From NCBI RefSeq assembly GCF_018343625.1, contig NZ_JAGYPG010000001.1, positions 354,342-418,341 on the forward strand: a DNA stretch of 64,000 nucleotides, in the 5' to 3' direction. Below are positions 29,864 to 38,623 of this stretch, piece by piece. This stretch comes from Lederbergia citri (lineage in GTDB: Bacteria > Bacillota > Bacilli > Bacillales > Bacillaceae_C). The notes beneath the pieces were generated by a model. It saw nothing but the letters and a program-made list of their open reading frames with translations, was not told the origin of the DNA and ran no database searches. Positions within the stretch are counted from its first letter, which is position 1. Each line of letters begins with the position of its first letter. The position numbers and the translations under genes are program-made.

Positions 29864-29886
29864 GCTATCTAAAAATTTTAGATAGC
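29864..29886. terminator. Palindromic hairpin between ctaG and the DUF420 gene
   Basis: GCTATCTAAAA and TTTTAGATAGC flank a single A, an 11-bp perfect inverted repeat. There is no T run, so it may be a weak terminator or an mRNA stability element. Confidence 0.45.
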
Positions 29887-29921
29887 AAATACATAATAGA
29901 ATTAGGGGATTGATTTACAAT

Positions 29922-30383
29922 ATGATGGTTCCAATATTGCCGACTATTAGTACAGCTTGTATCGTAATTAGTGCGATACTTGTAGCAATAGGCTGGGGGA
30001 AAATAAGAAAAAGAGATATCGATGGTCATCAAAAAATTATGACGCTAGCTGGAGTATTTGCTTTAATATTTTTTGCCATTTATTCTAGTAGAACCATTTT
30101 TATCGGAAATACATCTTTTGGTGGCCCAGATGAATATAAGATTTTTTATACGATATTTTTAATCTTTCATGTAACTCTTGCTACTGTTGGAGCCGTATTA
30201 GGTATAATATCTTTAGTTACTGGATATAGAGATAAACTCTCTTTCCACAGAAAACTAGGACCTATTACTAGCATTGTTTGGTTCTGTACAGGTTTTACAG
30301 GTGTGATCGTATATTTATTGCTTTACGTTATTTATCAAGGTGGAACTACGACTTCTCTAATTAAAGCCATATTAGGATTATAG
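29922..30383 (+). CDS. DUF420 membrane protein (YozB-like)
   Basis: 154 residues from the ATG at 29922, with four membrane helices. Seen: RKRDIDGHQKIM with a conserved His, SSRTIFIGNTSFGGP, and FHRKLGPIT with another His. DUF420 proteins are often found with caa3 oxidase genes and are thought to aid oxidase assembly, but this is not shown. An in-frame TTG at 29910 abuts the AGGGGA site, so I prefer the ATG. Confidence 0.85.
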   Translation: MMVPILPTISTACIVISAILVAIGWGKIRKRDIDGHQKIMTLAGVFALIFFAIYSSRTIFIGNTSFGGPDEYKIFYTIFLIFHVTLATVGAVLGIISLVTGYRDKLSFHRKLGPITSIVWFCTGFTGVIVYLLLYVIYQGGTTTSLIKAILGL

Positions 30384-30389
30384 TAAGAA

Positions 30390-30540
30390 AAGCCCAAGGC
30401 GTCCGTTCAGCGACGTACAAACTTTTTAAGCTTCTGACGAGATAAAGGAAACACGGCGAGGGACGAGCCGATGTTGACTTATCGTAGGAAGAAGCTGAAA
30501 GTTTGCTAGTCGCTGGGCGCCTGGAGCTAGACAGGACGGA
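30390..30540 (+). repeat. Dispersed composite repeat, short form
   Basis: Begins with AGCGACGTACAAAC and TTCTGACGAGATAAAGGAAA, as at 1698-1745, then runs straight into the tail module GATGTTGACTTATCGTAGGA seen at 2010. The micro-hairpin block is missing, so the modules can be joined in different ways. It ends in GGCGCCTGGAGCTAGACAGG. Confidence 0.82.
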
Positions 30541-30596
30541 CACAAATTTCGTAATAATTCTAAGTGAAAATTTATACTTTCTTTAACAGAAATAAG

Positions 30597-30623
30597 AGGA
30601 CGCATGTTAGCGTCCTTTTTATT
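30597..30623. terminator. Terminator between the DUF420 gene and the permease gene
   Basis: AGGACGC (30597-30603) and GCGTCCT (30610-30616), seven perfect pairs, then TTTTATTATT. Can serve both converging genes. Confidence 0.82.
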
Positions 30624-30677
30624 ATTCAATTATTTTAGTAGGTGCGAAGAACATTTGCATTAAAGTATAGTAGAATC

Positions 30678-31733
30678 TTATATTTTGAAGTTCAGTTTTA
30701 TTAATCCCGCCTCTTTAGCTGATTTAAATACAATAAGTAGCGTCGGTCCAATAATTAAACCTAAGACGCCTAGCAATTTTAAACCGAGAAACATGGAAAT
30801 TAACGTAGCAAGTGGTGAAAGCCCCATGTGTTGACCCATTACTTTCGGTTCGACTGTTCTTCTAATTATAAGTAAGATGACTGCTAAAATAGCAAGCTTT
30901 GTACCTAAAGCAATATTGCCTGTAAAAAATTGATACAATGACCAGGGAGCTAATATTACGATAGAACCGATAATTGGAATTAAATCAATAATCCAAATGA
31001 CAAGTGTCATGATGATTGCTACTTTAGGGGCGATAATAATTAGTCCGATAAAAGCAACAAGCAAAATAATTAAGCTGACTAAAAACTGAGCTTTAAAAAA
31101 TCCAAAAATAACTGAAGATAATCGTGACGCCATAAATTTAACCTTTTCAGAGGTTTTGTCGGTCATGTATTTATATATTCCTGACTTAAGCCTTGGCAAA
31201 TCAATCATAAATAAAAACAATGCGATCAGATAGACCAAAATGCTAACTAAATAGTTTGGAATATACGATAAAAATGCACTTATATTTTCAATCTTTACAT
31301 ACGTTTTTATGCTTAACATAAAAGACTGTAAAAAATTATTTACTTCATCAGTAATAGCAGTTACGAATTCATCTGGAAAGTCTTGGGCGGCCCTACTAAA
31401 ATATTCTTCGTAATTATTCCACATAACGGTTAATTCATGAATATAACCTGGTGCATCCTCTACTAATTTGATCCCTTGTGAAATAGCTTTTGTAATGATA
31501 AAAAAGATTGCAAACCCCAAAATAAGTGTAAAAAGTGTAAACACAATAATGATGGATAATTGTCGTTTAAGCTTCATTTTTGATTGAACTAATTTTACAG
31601 CTGGTTCTAGCGCTAATGCGGTAATTATCGCGATGATGAGGGGGATGGAAATAGGTAAGATGTAATAAAAAAATAAAGCTGTTAAAATTACGAGTATAGT
31701 GATAATAACAAATCTTTTTGATATTCCAGACAA
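30678..31733 (-). CDS. AI-2E transporter family (UPF0118) permease, YtvI-like
   Basis: About 351 residues with eight membrane helices and a large soluble loop (about 75-150). The family motif region VEPKVMGQHMGLSPLATLIS lies near the C-terminus. Members export various solutes or act as Na+/H+ antiporters; in Bacillus the YtvI branch is linked to sporulation. The substrate is unknown. I place the start at TTG 31733, seven bases after AAAGGGG; a GTG at 31754 is upstream of that site. It is not part of the B. subtilis ctaG-ylbA interval that I recall. Confidence 0.83.
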   Translation of the reverse strand: MSGISKRFVIITILVILTALFFYYILPISIPLIIAIITALALEPAVKLVQSKMKLKRQLSIIIVFTLFTLILGFAIFFIITKAISQGIKLVEDAPGYIHELTVMWNNYEEYFSRAAQDFPDEFVTAITDEVNNFLQSFMLSIKTYVKIENISAFLSYIPNYLVSILVYLIALFLFMIDLPRLKSGIYKYMTDKTSEKVKFMASRLSSVIFGFFKAQFLVSLIILLVAFIGLIIIAPKVAIIMTLVIWIIDLIPIIGSIVILAPWSLYQFFTGNIALGTKLAILAVILLIIRRTVEPKVMGQHMGLSPLATLISMFLGLKLLGVLGLIIGPTLLIVFKSAKEAGLIKLNFKI

Positions 31734-31811
31734 ATTAAAACCCCTTTCCCTCACTGAGTACTTTTATACATTATAAGTCGTTATTACGGAAATAAACAAT
31801 TAAAGAACTAT

Positions 31812-31948
31812 AGTGTTAGCGACTGCATTTGGTCAAGGACGAGCTAATATTGGCTTACGCAAAAGAGAAGGGCAAAAGCTTGATAATAGTTGCGATCGAC
31901 AGGAACTACCTTTATAAATTTAACATACGTAGTTCCAATCCATAATTT
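31812..31948 (+). repeat. Decayed dispersed repeat
   Basis: TGTTAGCGACTGCAT, GACGAGCTAATATTGGCTTA and AACTACCT...AGTTCCAATCCATAATTTT keep the order of the composite repeat but with many changes. Fills the gap between two leftward genes. Confidence 0.5.
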
Positions 31949-31954
31949 TATGAG

Positions 31955-31987
31955 ATAAAAAAAGAACACAGAAGAACTGTGCTCTTT
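31955..31987 (-). terminator. Terminator of the ylbA-like gene
   Basis: On the minus strand AAAGAGCACAG (31987-31977) pairs with CTGTGTTCTTT (31971-31961), ten of eleven, followed by TTTTATC. Confidence 0.88.
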
Positions 31988-31995
31988 GAAATCAA

Positions 31996-32355
31996 TTATT
32001 CAGCAAATACTTTTGCTTCTTGATAGATTGCTGCTAGAATTTTATTGCACTGTTTTACTAGATGATCTGGATAAAATTCATCTTCCCCATATTCAACGCC
32101 ATGAGGATAATAATGTTTCCCAAGGATTGGGGTCATTAATTGTACGTAAGCATCATAAGAGCCTACATCTCCTTCAGTAGCATATCCTTGAATTCGCAAA
32201 TAGTATGTTCCTTCTTTGATTTCGAATTTATGATCGTATGTAACTCGCTCGTAATCCCATTGGCCTGCTCTAACCATTCCATTATGTTCCATAACTTCAT
32301 CCAAACGACTTAAATCTACGGTTAATGTTTCAATACCAGTATTTTCAAAATTCAC
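31996..32355 (-). CDS. ylbA: YugN-like family protein at the ylbA position
   Basis: 119 residues from GTG 32355, which has AGGAGG eight bases upstream; the frame extends further 5-prime but without a site. The segment GQWDYERVTYDHKFEIKEG is typical of the YugN-like family. Soluble, no enzyme motif. Between ctaG and ylbB, the place of B. subtilis ylbA. Function unknown. Confidence 0.82.
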   Translation of the reverse strand: MNFENTGIETLTVDLSRLDEVMEHNGMVRAGQWDYERVTYDHKFEIKEGTYYLRIQGYATEGDVGSYDAYVQLMTPILGKHYYPHGVEYGEDEFYPDHLVKQCNKILAAIYQEAKVFAE

Positions 32356-32499
32356 GTTTTTAACCTCCTGCTTATAATAGATCGATAAACGACATTTCAC
32401 TATTTGCATTGTTTTCCTCACGTCTAATAATAGTCGAAAAATCAAGATGTTGCAACGAATTGGAGTTACTGAATTGACTTCAAATATAAGATTAAAAAT

Positions 32500-32527
32500 T
32501 TGACCGAAAATATAGAGGATGTATAGA
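32500..32527 (+). promoter_or_regulatory. Sigma-A promoter of ylbB
   Basis: TTGACC (32500-32505), a 16-base spacer and TATAGA (32522-32527), 79 bases before the ylbB ATG. Confidence 0.6.
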
Positions 32528-32606
32528 TTTTTCCCCATTTGGTGAATATACAAATGGTGTAAGCACCGAGAACCTTATTAATTTTCATAGGAGGAATTTT
32601 AAAAAA

Positions 32607-33041
32607 ATGACACAAATTCGTGATATTATGACGAAAGAAGTTGAAACATGTTCCTTAAATGATAATGTATATGAAGTAGCGGTTAAAATGAAAGAGGAAG
32701 ATGTCGGTGTTATACCTATCGTCAATAATGATAAACTCGTTGGAGTCCTTACGGACAGAGACATTGTTCTACGCTGCATTGCGGAAAAAAATCCTCCTTC
32801 TTCAAAAGTAGAGGAAATTATGAGTAGTCATCTTGTGACAGTAACTCCAGATACAACAACCCAAGAAGCAGCAGGAATAATGGCTAAAGAACAAATCCGC
32901 CGATTACCTGTTGTTGAAAATGGAAGGTTAGTTGGAATTGTTGCATTAGCTGATTTTGCAGTAAGGGATTTAACGGATAATCAAGCTAAAGTTGCCCTTT
33001 CAGAAATTTCGGAACCGGACGAAAACCAAGCGTATCATTAA
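32607..33041 (+). CDS. ylbB: Tandem CBS-domain protein (YlbB)
   Basis: 144 residues made of two CBS repeats (7-65 and 72-130) with the GVLTDRDIV and GIVALADFA signatures. Such stand-alone pairs bind adenosine nucleotides and act as sensors; the partner is unknown. RBS AGGAGG. Matches B. subtilis YlbB by place and length. Confidence 0.9.
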   Translation: MTQIRDIMTKEVETCSLNDNVYEVAVKMKEEDVGVIPIVNNDKLVGVLTDRDIVLRCIAEKNPPSSKVEEIMSSHLVTVTPDTTTQEAAGIMAKEQIRRLPVVENGRLVGIVALADFAVRDLTDNQAKVALSEISEPDENQAYH

Positions 33042-33047
33042 TGAATG

Positions 33048-33073
33048 AACCCTGAAAATTCAGGGTTTTTTTA
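33048..33073 (+). terminator. ylbB terminator
   Basis: AACCCTGAA (33048-33056) and TTCAGGGTT (33059-33067), nine pairs, then TTTTTAT. Confidence 0.9.
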
Positions 33074-33181
33074 TATAATGAATGTGTACGTGAAAGATTA
33101 AATGTTATAATGATGAATAGTTATATCTAACATCGTCATCCAATAATGACCATAAGTTAAGACTTTAAGGAAGGAGGAATA

Positions 33182-34237
33182 GTGCTGCGAACGTTATTTC
33201 GTGCCATGGTAATTTCCGCAATTATATTTTTTATAATGATTTATTTTTATTCTGATTCAGGAACGAACGAACCATTGAAAGACTATAATTATGCTACTCC
33301 TCCAAAAGTTGACCATTTTATTAATAAGGAAACAATGGATGAAACGAATCGTCCGAAAGAAGGACTTTCTGTATACATTGGAAAGTCGGCAAAAGACTTA
33401 ATCAATGATTATGGAGAACCACAAAGAAAAGATCCATCAGCCTATGGATATGAATGGTGGATATATAATAATTTTTCAGGAACGTATATGCAAGTTGGAG
33501 TACAGAATGGGTCTGTAGTTACAATATATGCTCTAGGAAATCAATTAAATATTGCTCCTTATATGATTGGAGAGACAATTGAAGATATATTCCGGACGAC
33601 CTATCTAGAAACAGAAATCATGGTATCCGTAGATAAAGGAAAATATCGATTTGAGCTTTCGGAGGAGGATTTAAATATTCGGCCGCTCATACAATTGGGA
33701 GATATTTTCGCGCAATTGTCTATCGATAAATATACAGGTACACTTTCCAGTATTAGGTTTTTTGATAAAAAAACATTAATTACACAGCGTCCTTACGAAT
33801 TGGCATATCGAGGAGATTTAATTTCACCATCTGATATTGGCGAAGAAGGATGGCGAGAGATTGAAAAGGGAAGTGAACAGCAAATACTCGATATTACGAA
33901 TGTTATTCGCAATCGTTTTGGATTAGAAGAGCTATTGTGGGATGAACAAGTTGGACAAGTGGCTTATGAACATAGTAAAGATATGTTTGATAACGACTAT
34001 TTTTCACATGATTCTCCTACATTTGGAACTCTTGCTGAAAGGCTGGAAGCAGATAATATTGATTATCAATCTGCGGGCGAAAATATAGCTTCCGAATATA
34101 TAGATGGACCTGCCGCAGTTGAAGGCTGGTTAAATTCAGAAGGACACCGAAAAGCACTATTGGCTGACAACTACTCAAGGTTAGGGGTAGGGGTATATCA
34201 AAAATTTTACACACAAAATTTCATACAACCTAAATGA
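33182..34237 (+). CDS. ylbC: CAP-domain (SCP/PR1) secreted or membrane-anchored protein YlbC
   Basis: 351 residues. An N-terminal hydrophobic helix (about 7-23) is a signal anchor; residues 60-190 form the CAP-associated N-terminal domain (SVYIGKSAKDLINDYGEP); the CAP domain fills residues 235-351 with YEHSKDM, FSHDSP, AGENIA and GHRKALL. The expected His and Glu residues of the CAP cavity are present. GTG start close behind AAGGAGG. Extracellular role unknown. Confidence 0.88.
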   Translation: MLRTLFRAMVISAIIFFIMIYFYSDSGTNEPLKDYNYATPPKVDHFINKETMDETNRPKEGLSVYIGKSAKDLINDYGEPQRKDPSAYGYEWWIYNNFSGTYMQVGVQNGSVVTIYALGNQLNIAPYMIGETIEDIFRTTYLETEIMVSVDKGKYRFELSEEDLNIRPLIQLGDIFAQLSIDKYTGTLSSIRFFDKKTLITQRPYELAYRGDLISPSDIGEEGWREIEKGSEQQILDITNVIRNRFGLEELLWDEQVGQVAYEHSKDMFDNDYFSHDSPTFGTLAERLEADNIDYQSAGENIASEYIDGPAAVEGWLNSEGHRKALLADNYSRLGVGVYQKFYTQNFIQPK

Positions 34238-34241
34238 TAAT

Positions 34242-34264
34242 AGACCTTTCTAAGGTCTTTTTTC
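34242..34264 (+). terminator. ylbC terminator
   Basis: AGACCTT (34242-34248) and AAGGTCT (34252-34258), loop TCT, then TTTTTC. The rest of 34265-34500 shows no gene, only a TTATCC/GGATAA inverted repeat at about 34452-34477. Confidence 0.88.
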
Positions 34265-34500
34265 ATGCTTTAAGGAATTAAAAACTTCAACTTCTTGTGA
34301 ATAATTGTCAAGTCGATAGTCCGAATAGTGATGCAACTTTAATTGGTTTCGCGTCGGACCCACAAGATTTATATTTTTGAACAAAGTTTTTTGAGTATAT
34401 TTCAGGTGCCTTACGCTTTTCTAATTAGTATTTATCACCATTATCACCTTTTATCCATATTCTGCATATAAGGATAAATGACATAGATGAGGTGACTTAG

Positions 34501-34902
34501 ATGGAGAGTAAAAGTCTGCATCCGTCCGTAGAAGAATTTAAAGCTTTCGTTAAGGAACATCCAAAAATATTACAGTCAGTAAGGAAGAAGGAACATTCTT
34601 GGCAGGAACTATATGAGGATTGGTTTTTGCTTGGAGCGGATGACCCTAAATGGTCTAAGTATAAAGTAGAAAATAATACCCTAGAGGCTGTTGAAAATAA
34701 AGAACGTGAAAAAAATTGGGTGAACCATATAACACGTATGATAAAAAATATGGATGCTAATCAAGTACAACATCATATAAATCAACTGAGTCAAGCAATC
34801 GGTGCAATTCAAGGGGTTCTTACTCAATTTCAGGGAAGTAATCCACCACCAATAAATCCACCAACTACAAATAATAATCCTTTCTCATTTAAAAAAGACT
34901 AG
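34501..34902 (+). CDS. ylbD: YlbD-like putative spore coat protein
   Basis: 133 residues. The N-terminal half (HPSVEEFKAFVKEHPKIL, WQELYEDWFLLGADDPKW) is diagnostic of the YlbD family; the C-terminus is Gln/Asn/Pro-rich. The family is named as putative coat protein; direct evidence is not known to me. RBS GAGGTGA. First of a run ylbD-ylbE-lipoprotein-ylbF-ylbG. Confidence 0.9.
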   Translation: MESKSLHPSVEEFKAFVKEHPKILQSVRKKEHSWQELYEDWFLLGADDPKWSKYKVENNTLEAVENKEREKNWVNHITRMIKNMDANQVQHHINQLSQAIGAIQGVLTQFQGSNPPPINPPTTNNNPFSFKKD

Positions 34903-34961
34903 AGCTTTTTCCGATTTTTTAAGTGTTAAAAGTTAAAATATTTAAAGATGAAAGGGGTTGA

Positions 34962-35204
34962 ATGATGTTGCGTCAAGATGTAATGCAGTATATTTATTCA
35001 AAAAACGAACTAAAAGAATTTATTCGTGAACAGCCATATTGGTATCGAAAGCTTTCGAGGGAACCAGAGACGTTGGAACAGTTTGAAATTGCTGCATTGA
35101 ATTATTTTAAGAAAACAATACCACATCAGGTTGAAAGGGTTTCAAATGGCTTGCAGATTGCTTCAATGATGATGGGAATGTTACAGTCTTTAAACGCAAA
35201 CTAA
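34962..35204 (+). CDS. ylbE: YlbE-like protein
   Basis: 80 residues, helical, starting MMLRQDVMQYIYSKNELKEF, with REQPYWYRKLSREP typical of the YlbE family. AAAGGGG lies before the first ATG; the second ATG is an alternative. Function unknown. Confidence 0.88.
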   Translation: MMLRQDVMQYIYSKNELKEFIREQPYWYRKLSREPETLEQFEIAALNYFKKTIPHQVERVSNGLQIASMMMGMLQSLNAN

Positions 35205-35261
35205 ATCTTTTTCGTATGAACCTCATTCTTTAGTGAAAACTAAAGAAGAGGAGTGATCTAC

Positions 35262-35639
35262 TTGAAAAAAATGATGGTTTGCTTATTTCTTTTTGTCCTT
35301 TTAACTGGATGTAGAAATAAACTTCCCGAACCGGAATCCATGATTGCAGAAGCTTCAGATCAAATAAATAGACCAGAAATAATGAATATTCGCCACATTG
35401 TGGAAGGGCGGAACATAAAAATTGAATGTATAGTAACAGGTGTTTCCTTCGTAAGCTCTGATAAAAGTAATGGTAAGATTTTGCTCTATGTAGATGGGAA
35501 ACAATATGGTGAATACACAACACCTGCCTTTATCGTGAAAAATTTAGAACCTGGAACCCATAGACTCAAAATCGAAGTAGTGAATCATAATAGGCTATCT
35601 TATGGTATTAATCGCCAGTTTTTGGTTACAATCAAATAA
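35262..35639 (+). CDS. Small lipoprotein with Ig-like C-terminal domain, unrecognised
   Basis: 125 residues from TTG 35262, which stands eight bases after AGAGGAG. Lipobox LTGC near residue 17; the remainder is beta-rich, with LLYVDGKQYGEYTTPAF and LEPGTHRLKIEVVNHN resembling Ig-like or cadherin-like folds used in surface proteins. It is inserted between ylbE and ylbF, where B. subtilis has no gene that I recall. Probably on the outer membrane face; role unknown. Confidence 0.8.
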   Translation: MKKMMVCLFLFVLLTGCRNKLPEPESMIAEASDQINRPEIMNIRHIVEGRNIKIECIVTGVSFVSSDKSNGKILLYVDGKQYGEYTTPAFIVKNLEPGTHRLKIEVVNHNRLSYGINRQFLVTIK

Positions 35640-35693
35640 TACATGTCGCACCGATAGTAAAAACATGATAAAATAACGATTGGAGGTGGGCTA

Positions 35694-36140
35694 ATGCTTG
35701 CTACAATCGAAAGTGTCAAAATAATTGAAAAAGCTGAAATGATAGGTGAGCTTGTAATTGCTTCAGAGATTGCTGACAAATACAGGTTTTTTTATAATAA
35801 ATTAAAAAACGATAAAGAAACAAATAGGAAAATTCTCGAATTCAACAAAATGAAGGAATTATATGCAGATGTACAAAGATTCGGCCGATATCATCCTGAT
35901 TATAAGGAAATCATGATTAAAACGCGTGAGTTAAAAAGAGATATGGATCTCGATGAAAATGTCGCTAATTTTCGTCGTGCAGAAAATGAATTACAGACCT
36001 TATTAGATGAAATTAGCCTCATTATAGGCAGGTCGGTATCCGAGCATATTAAGGTACCTACAGGCAACCCATTTTTTGATACAGGATCTTCATGCAGCGG
36101 AGGTTGTGGAAGTGGCGGTGCATGTGGATGTTCGGCATAA
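35694..36140 (+). CDS. ylbF: RNase Y regulatory factor RicF (YlbF)
   Basis: 148 residues. The helical YlbF/YmcA domain (about 10-115) is followed by a Cys-rich tail with CSGGCGSGGACGC that can help bind an iron-sulfur cluster in the Y-complex with YmcA and YaaT. In B. subtilis this complex directs RNase Y cleavage and is needed for competence, sporulation and biofilm. RBS GGAGGTG. Adjacent to ylbG. Confidence 0.93.
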   Translation: MLATIESVKIIEKAEMIGELVIASEIADKYRFFYNKLKNDKETNRKILEFNKMKELYADVQRFGRYHPDYKEIMIKTRELKRDMDLDENVANFRRAENELQTLLDEISLIIGRSVSEHIKVPTGNPFFDTGSSCSGGCGSGGACGCSA

Positions 36141-36166
36141 AGAAGGAATGATAAAGGGGAAAGAGC

Positions 36167-36442
36167 ATGCTTAATGGGAGACAAGGATTGATTGTTTGGC
36201 TTTTCAGTTTGAAGAATGCCAAGGCACTTAGGAGATTTGGAAATGTTCATTATATTTCTAAGCGAATGAAATATGTAGTATTATATTGTGCGCAAGATGA
36301 AGCTGAGTCTTTAGCGGAAAAATTATCATCGATGCCTTTTGTTAAAAATGTAGAATTGTCATATAAGCCGTTTTTAAAAACAGAGTTTGAAAATGCTAAG
36401 CCAGATAAAGCAAAAGAGTACGATTATCGGGTAGGGATTTAA
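36167..36442 (+). CDS. ylbG: UPF0298 protein YlbG
   Basis: 91 residues, alpha/beta, with [20 protein letters not shown] and a [12 protein letters not shown] segment diagnostic of UPF0298. RBS AAAGGGG. Follows ylbF as in other bacilli; function unknown. A terminator follows. Confidence 0.9.
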   Translation: MLNGRQGLIVWLFSLKNAKALRRFGNVHYISKRMKYVVLYCAQDEAESLAEKLSSMPFVKNVELSYKPFLKTEFENAKPDKAKEYDYRVGI

Positions 36443-36516
36443 TAAAGAGCAAGCCTATTTTTTAACTAAAGACTTATTAAAACGTATTCTTACTTTCTGA
36501 AAATAAGACAAATAAA

Positions 36517-36550
36517 GGCTGCCTTTTATTTTTTGGGCAGCCATTTTATT
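36517..36550 (+). terminator. Terminator after ylbG
   Basis: GGCTGCC (36517-36523) and GGCAGCC (36536-36542), then ATTTTATT. Confidence 0.85.
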
Positions 36551-36599
36551 GTAGTGTAAAGAAAGTGCATCTTTTTTATAGATTTGTATTTTTAAGCTA

Positions 36600-37060
36600 A
36601 ACCGATCAGTGTCTTGCGCAAGCAACCATCAACTGGCAAACTTCTTGTCGTTCTCCTTTCGAAAGTGGGCCAGTTTCTCCTTATCGGTACAGCTGCAGGC
36701 GCCAACCCCTCGAGGTCATAAACCCGCGTCAATAAAGTCAAAGAGCGACTTTTTTAACTAAGAATATTTGCTTGTCGGAGCCCAGCAGGATGCGGGGCAA
36801 GAAGGTATAGAGACGTACACGGATGTACTAGTGCAGGCGAAGCGACAGCACGTCGTTGCCTTAGCCTGCAACAGGAAGCTGCGTTCTTAACCTTCTTACT
36901 TTAATTAGGCGACTTTCGCTTTTCGTGGCTCCTTTATCTCAGTCGCAAGGCAGATGAAGGAACGTCCACAATAAACAGCCACGTCCTTTGTGCGACATAA
37001 ATGGATCCATATCCTGTGGGCAAGGACGTCGATGTGCAAAGCGCTTTAGCTTTTCTTATT
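36600..37060 (-). repeat. Composite dispersed repeat with micro-hairpin block (copy 2, inverted)
   Basis: Inverted relative to 1690-2112. The block 36704-36760 matches 1926-1983 at all but about one base. Micro-hairpins recur at 36782-36796 (imperfect), 36815-36828, 36843-36855 and 36868-36882 (one G-T when read on the minus strand). Bases 36905-36945 match the segment before the hairpins in copy 1. Additional similar small hairpins appear at 36980-37025. It fills the gap before the next gene; I see no ORF. Confidence 0.8.
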
Positions 37061-37085
37061 ACATAATGTATTAGGGGTTATATCT

Positions 37086-38468
37086 TTGAAAAGAATCAGT
37101 ATTTATTTTTTTATTTTAGTCATCCTTAGTGGAGGATTGTTAGTTTACCAATGGATAGGTTATTCATCAACACCTGGTGTAAAAGTAAACACAATACTTC
37201 AAACAATCAAAATTAAACATACGCAAAATAAATTCCAAGTTGAACAGACAATAACAGGTATGAAAGAAGATTCTTATACAATTAAAATACCTGATGACGT
37301 AAGCAATTTAACTTGTGTCAATATGAACGAAGCGGAATGCAATATAAACAAATCCAATTTATTAATACTTGAAGATGAAAAAGTTACCTTCCAATATGAT
37401 TTGCCGGTTAATGAAAACGTAAAAAGTTTCCTTTTGCAAGATTATAGTATAAAACTTCAGGACGTTGTCATCGACTCTACAAGAGTGCAGTTAAGTGATT
37501 CTACTTGGAGAAACGGAAACTGGGTAAGCAACTCGGAAACTTCAAGTATGCGGAAAATGGACTTAGTAGATTACTATGTAATGGAAAATAAGGGAAACGA
37601 ACCATTTTTATACTGGCAAGAAGAAACACTTCAAAAAATGGAAGAGGATAAAAAACTCATCATCTATTCAAATACTAAACATCAATTATTTAAAAATAAG
37701 GAACAGTTGCCCGTTAATGGGAAAGTGATTCATTTAGTGCTTACAAATTTACATGAAGAAGTTGAAAATGATAATCTTTTGATCTTGAACTCAAACAGAA
37801 AGCCTCTAGAGATTGAGGAAAAATATACAATGGCATTGATTCGTTCAGCATACAACATTTCATCCAATGAGGAGGAGCTAACTAATCTCATTTTGGCTAT
37901 CGTTCTAAAAAAACCTATAGGTGATGGTAAGTATAAAAAAATGTATGAAGAGTTGGTAGAGAGGCTATCAGATGAGCAGTTGACGAAATTGAGGGAAAAG
38001 GTGTTGTATTTCCATAAACGTAAAATGACCCATAATTTGCTTGATACGTTATTAGAAGAAGTTACCGGATATAGGACATCATTTTTTTCCGACAATGCAC
38101 AAAACAATGAGAAGGTAGCACCATTAACTCTATTGGATTCCCGTGAACTTTTTATTAAAGACAGCCAGGTTAGTAATGTAAAAATAATTCACGAAAACGG
38201 AAAAATGATGATAGAGTTTGTCCCGCTTTTAAAAGCTTTACAATATGAAGTAAATATCGATAACGAAAAAATAAAAGCAGATAAAAGAGCAATTAAATAT
38301 CAATTTTATCCAAATAAACGTATTTTTGAATTGAATCAACAAAGATATGGTATGAATTACGCACCGATTATTAATATTGAAGGACAAGCTTTTATCCACT
38401 TAAAATTAATTGAAACGCTATTAAATGTGCATGTATCTGAACATGAAACTAAAATCGAAATCAATTGA
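37086..38468 (+). CDS. Unrecognised envelope protein with copper-amine-oxidase-N-like C-terminus
   Basis: 460 residues. One N-terminal membrane helix (about 4-22), then a large extracytoplasmic part. Residues 30-150 are beta-rich; the middle is mixed helical. The last 100 residues show the repeat pattern of the copper amine oxidase N-terminal-like domain of Bacillus surface proteins: FVPLLKALQYEVNIDNEKI, a NKRIFELNQQRYGMNYAPI strand pair and IHLKLIETLLNVHV. That assignment is tentative. TTG start with AGGGG eight bases upstream. Repeats flank it on both sides and B. subtilis has no gene here that I recall, so it may be an insertion. Function unknown. Confidence 0.75.
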   Translation: MKRISIYFFILVILSGGLLVYQWIGYSSTPGVKVNTILQTIKIKHTQNKFQVEQTITGMKEDSYTIKIPDDVSNLTCVNMNEAECNINKSNLLILEDEKVTFQYDLPVNENVKSFLLQDYSIKLQDVVIDSTRVQLSDSTWRNGNWVSNSETSSMRKMDLVDYYVMENKGNEPFLYWQEETLQKMEEDKKLIIYSNTKHQLFKNKEQLPVNGKVIHLVLTNLHEEVENDNLLILNSNRKPLEIEEKYTMALIRSAYNISSNEEELTNLILAIVLKKPIGDGKYKKMYEELVERLSDEQLTKLREKVLYFHKRKMTHNLLDTLLEEVTGYRTSFFSDNAQNNEKVAPLTLLDSRELFIKDSQVSNVKIIHENGKMMIEFVPLLKALQYEVNIDNEKIKADKRAIKYQFYPNKRIFELNQQRYGMNYAPIINIEGQAFIHLKLIETLLNVHVSEHETKIEIN

Positions 38469-38473
38469 AACAT

Positions 38474-38593
38474 AGAACACAAGCGCAAGCGCTGCTATAG
38501 CTCGATCTTATTAAGCGGATGTGGACTTACGCAACAGAAACCGAAAGTTTACTAGTCACTGGCTGCTTGCGATAGACGGAAATATTCTTAAAC
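38474..38593 (+). repeat. Dispersed repeat tail after the unrecognised envelope gene
   Basis: GCGCAAGCGCTGCTATAGCT, GTGGACTTACGCAACAGAAA, CCGAAAGTTTACTAGTCACT and GGCTGCTTGCGATAGACGG follow the order of the tail module at 2010-2075. Confidence 0.7.
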
Positions 38594-38623
38594 AATAAAA
38601 AAACCCTGCATCTCCATGCAGGG
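38594..38623 (-). terminator. Leftward terminator with no annotated leftward gene
   Basis: CCCTGCAT (38604-38611) and ATGCAGGG (38616-38623) form an 8-bp stem. On the minus strand it is followed by TTTTTTTATTG; on the plus strand by CCCTTC, with no T run. It therefore points left, yet no leftward gene lies between it and rsmD. Confidence 0.75.
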
